Positions 62,172-64,000 of a stretch of 64,000 bases of DNA are shown piece by piece (position 1 is the stretch's first letter; the number at the start of each line of letters is the position of its first letter). Both the position numbers and the translations under genes were made by a program. Source of the DNA: Gavia stellata (taxonomy: Eukaryota; Chordata; Aves; Gaviiformes; Gaviidae); assembly GCF_030936135.1 (NCBI RefSeq), contig NC_082603.1, positions 34,824,329 to 34,888,328 on the forward strand, read 5' to 3'. The notes under the pieces are model-generated. The model was not told the origin of the DNA and searched no databases. It was given only the letters and a program-made list of their open reading frames with translations.

Positions 62172-63025
62172 CTGCAAGAAACACAGCCCTTAGAGGAGGA
62201 AAAGGCAACACAGCAATTCACAGCAAGGTGAGAAACAAACCTCTGACATCGGCTCTCACCCCACAGCAGGAAACAAACCAAGACGCAACGCAGCCCAGCG
62301 TGACACCCTGGGGCTGCCGAAGGGCCGGCTGCCCACCGCAGCTTCGCCTCCCAGCCCAAGCCAGCACCCAGCACACCCCTCCTGGGAAAAGCAGCGAGTT
62401 ACACTCCTACAAGCGGGAGGAACCGGGAAAGGCATTTCCCAGCTGGTGGTTGTCTCTCTCCCGAGAGCCCCGTGCAGCGGCTGCGTTCACCCGCCTTTCG
62501 GGCACGCGAGCTGCCGGCAGCAGCGGGAGCCTCCGAGCCCCCCTGGCCACCTCGGGGCAACCCCAGCGACAGAGCCGTGCCACTGCCACCCTCAGCGACA
62601 GCTCTCTGACCGTGGAAAGGGACGTGGAAAGCTCACATATGGATTTAGTAAGTTCTGGGAGGGGGGGGAAGCCCAGAAGAGCCTTCGTTGGGATCAGGGG
62701 AGCAAACTGCAACGCTCCGGCAGCGCGTCCCAGGGGGATTAAACCTGTAGGGACGGTGCTGACAGAATGCCTAGAAGAAGCCTGGATTTCATGGTAGGGC
62801 ATTTTTTAATTGGGTTTTGCTTGGTTGTAGGGTTGGTTGGGGGTTTTTTTGGTTGTTTTTTTAAAAAATTATTTATTTAAAGTTACACTCCATGCAGCCA
62901 ACCCCACGTTTTTGCCAGCTGCAGGTCTGGGGATGACTCCGAGGGCAAAGCTCCAGCAGCAGGAGATGGTTTGCAGGGGGACAGGGAGGGAGGCAGGAGG
63001 GGGGTGCTGCCAGCCAGGCTGGGGA
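62172..63025 (-). other. SLC35D1 intron (5' part beyond the window), non-repeat portion
   Basis: GC-rich intron sequence with overlapping open frames on both strands (for example 62228-62797 plus and 62407-62802 minus) that do not resemble known proteins. A GGTT/GTTTT-rich stretch occurs at about 62810-62880. No exon found. Confidence 0.65.
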
Positions 63026-63029
63026 CAGG

Positions 63030-63284
63030 GGTCAGAAGGAACGAGACACAGCTCAACAAGGGGAAGTGCAAAGTCCGGTCCCTGGGGAGGAACAAGCCCA
63101 GGCACCAGGACACACCGGCTGGGAAGCAGCTCTGCAGAACAGCCCCAGGGTCCTGGTGGACACCAGGTTGACCATGAGCCAGCAACGTGCTGCAAAGAAA
63201 GGGAGTGGTGTCCCGGGCTGCGCTGGACAAAGTGCTGCCAGCCGGTCGAGGGAGGGGATCCTTTTTCCCCTCTGCTCAGCGCTG
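63030..63284 (+). mobile_element. CR1 LINE in plus orientation, first part of an outer element
   Basis: Reads CTCAACAAGGGGAAGTGC, GTCCTGGTGGACACCAGG, TTGACCATGAGCCAGC and CGGTCGAGGGAGGGGATCC in CR1 sense order, stopping at CTGCTCAGCGCTG. The family normally continues into a GAGGCC...CTGGAG segment, which here resumes after the inner copy. Confidence 0.88.
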
Positions 63285-63797
63285 TCACAGAATCACTACA
63301 GTTGGAAAAGACCTGTCAGATCATCAAGTCCAACCACCACCCCAACCCCACCATGCCCACTAAACCATGTCCCGCAGGGCCACGTCCACACCTTCCTTGA
63401 ACACCTCCAGAGACAGTGACTCCACCACCTCCCTGGGCAGCCTCTTCCAGTGTCTGACAACCCTTTCCGTGAAGTTGTTTTTCCTAATATCCAGCCTGAA
63501 CCTGCCCTGGTGCAACTTGAGGCCATCTCCTCTTGTCCTGTCACTTGTCACTTGGGAGAAGAGACCAACACCCACCTCCCCACAACCCCCTTTCAGGGAG
63601 TTGTAGAGAGCGATGAGGTCTCCCCTCAGCCTCCTCTTCTCCAGACTGAACAACCCCAGCTCCCTCAGCCGCTCCTCATCAGACTTGTGCTCCAGACCCC
63701 TCACCAGCTCCGTCGCCCTTCTCTGGACACGCTCCAGCACCTCAGTGTCCTTCTTGGAGTGAGGGGCCCAACACTGAACACAGCATTCGAGGTGGTG
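63285..63797 (-). mobile_element. CR1 LINE in minus orientation, inserted into the plus-strand CR1
   Basis: Starts CACAGAATCACTACAGTTGG on the plus strand, about 510 bases of antisense CR1 3' region reaching GCCCAACACTGAACACAGC. The minus strand keeps a 151-codon open stretch with [20 protein letters not shown] and [15 protein letters not shown], the C-terminal end of the CR1 ORF2 product, so the copy is not badly decayed. Confidence 0.9.
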
Positions 63798-64000
63798 GGG
63801 CCACCCCTGCAGCACTGGGTCCGGTTCCCCGGTACGAGAGAGACATGGACAGGCTGGAGAGAGTCCAGCGAGGGGCCACCGAGATGCTGAAGGGACCGGA
63901 GCACCTCTCCTATGAGGAGAGGCTGGGAGAGCTGGGGCTGCTCAGCCTGGAGCAGAGCAGGCTCAGGGGGGTCTCACCCGCCTGTACAAACACCTGCAGG
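63798..64000 (+). mobile_element. CR1 LINE in plus orientation, continuation of the outer element to the window edge
   Basis: GCACTGGGTCCGGTTCC, ACGAGAGAGACATGGACAGG, CACCTCTCCTATGAGGAGAG and GGGGCTGCTCAGCCTGGAG follow in CR1 sense order directly on from the part ending at 63284. Continues beyond position 64000. The exact inner/outer boundary is uncertain by about 15 bases. Confidence 0.85.

Overview
The window looks avian. It is AT-rich vertebrate DNA with small exons and large GT-AG introns, plus many 5'-truncated CR1 (chicken-repeat-1) LINE fragments, the dominant bird retrotransposon. Translated exons match conserved vertebrate proteins. The gene order DNAI4/WDR78 - MIER1 - SLC35D1 is the one known from human chromosome 1p31. 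The species cannot be named from the sequence. Exons were called by reading the translation, splice sites and codon phase by eye; human proteins were recalled from memory, not searched.

Left part (1-12,980, minus strand): the first eleven coding exons of DNAI4 (WDR78), an axonemal dynein intermediate chain with WD repeats. All junctions keep phase. The gene runs off the left edge after about 546 residues.

Promoter part (about 12,600-15,150): a large CpG island separates DNAI4 and MIER1, which are head to head with start codons about 1.6 kb apart. The DNAI4 side has an X-box-like palindrome and a CCAAT box, as expected for a ciliary gene. The MIER1 side has GC boxes, a CRE-like half-site and a YY1-like motif over the ATG.

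Middle (14,599-52,596, plus strand): complete MIER1 in 13 coding exons, 513 codons plus stop, encoding an acidic N-terminus, ELM2 and SANT domains and a basic C-terminal nuclear signal. Intron 1 is 16.9 kb and carries most of the intronic CR1 DNA, including a nested, inverted CR1 cluster at 25.4-27.2 kb. A spliceable extra exon (51,701-51,991) would give a short alternative C-terminus. A GC-rich block before exon 6 holds an in-frame ATG.

Right part (about 56,600-64,000, minus strand): the last four coding exons and a long 3'UTR of SLC35D1, an ER nucleotide-sugar transporter. It converges on MIER1 tail to tail, and the rest of the gene lies beyond the right edge. Its introns hold two closely related CR1 copies and a second nested CR1 pair that runs off the window. 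The three genes are functionally unrelated (cilia, chromatin, glycosylation). No RNA genes, CRISPR, viral genes or novel multi-gene system were found; the most interesting leads are the MIER1 alternative-exon and alternative-start candidates.
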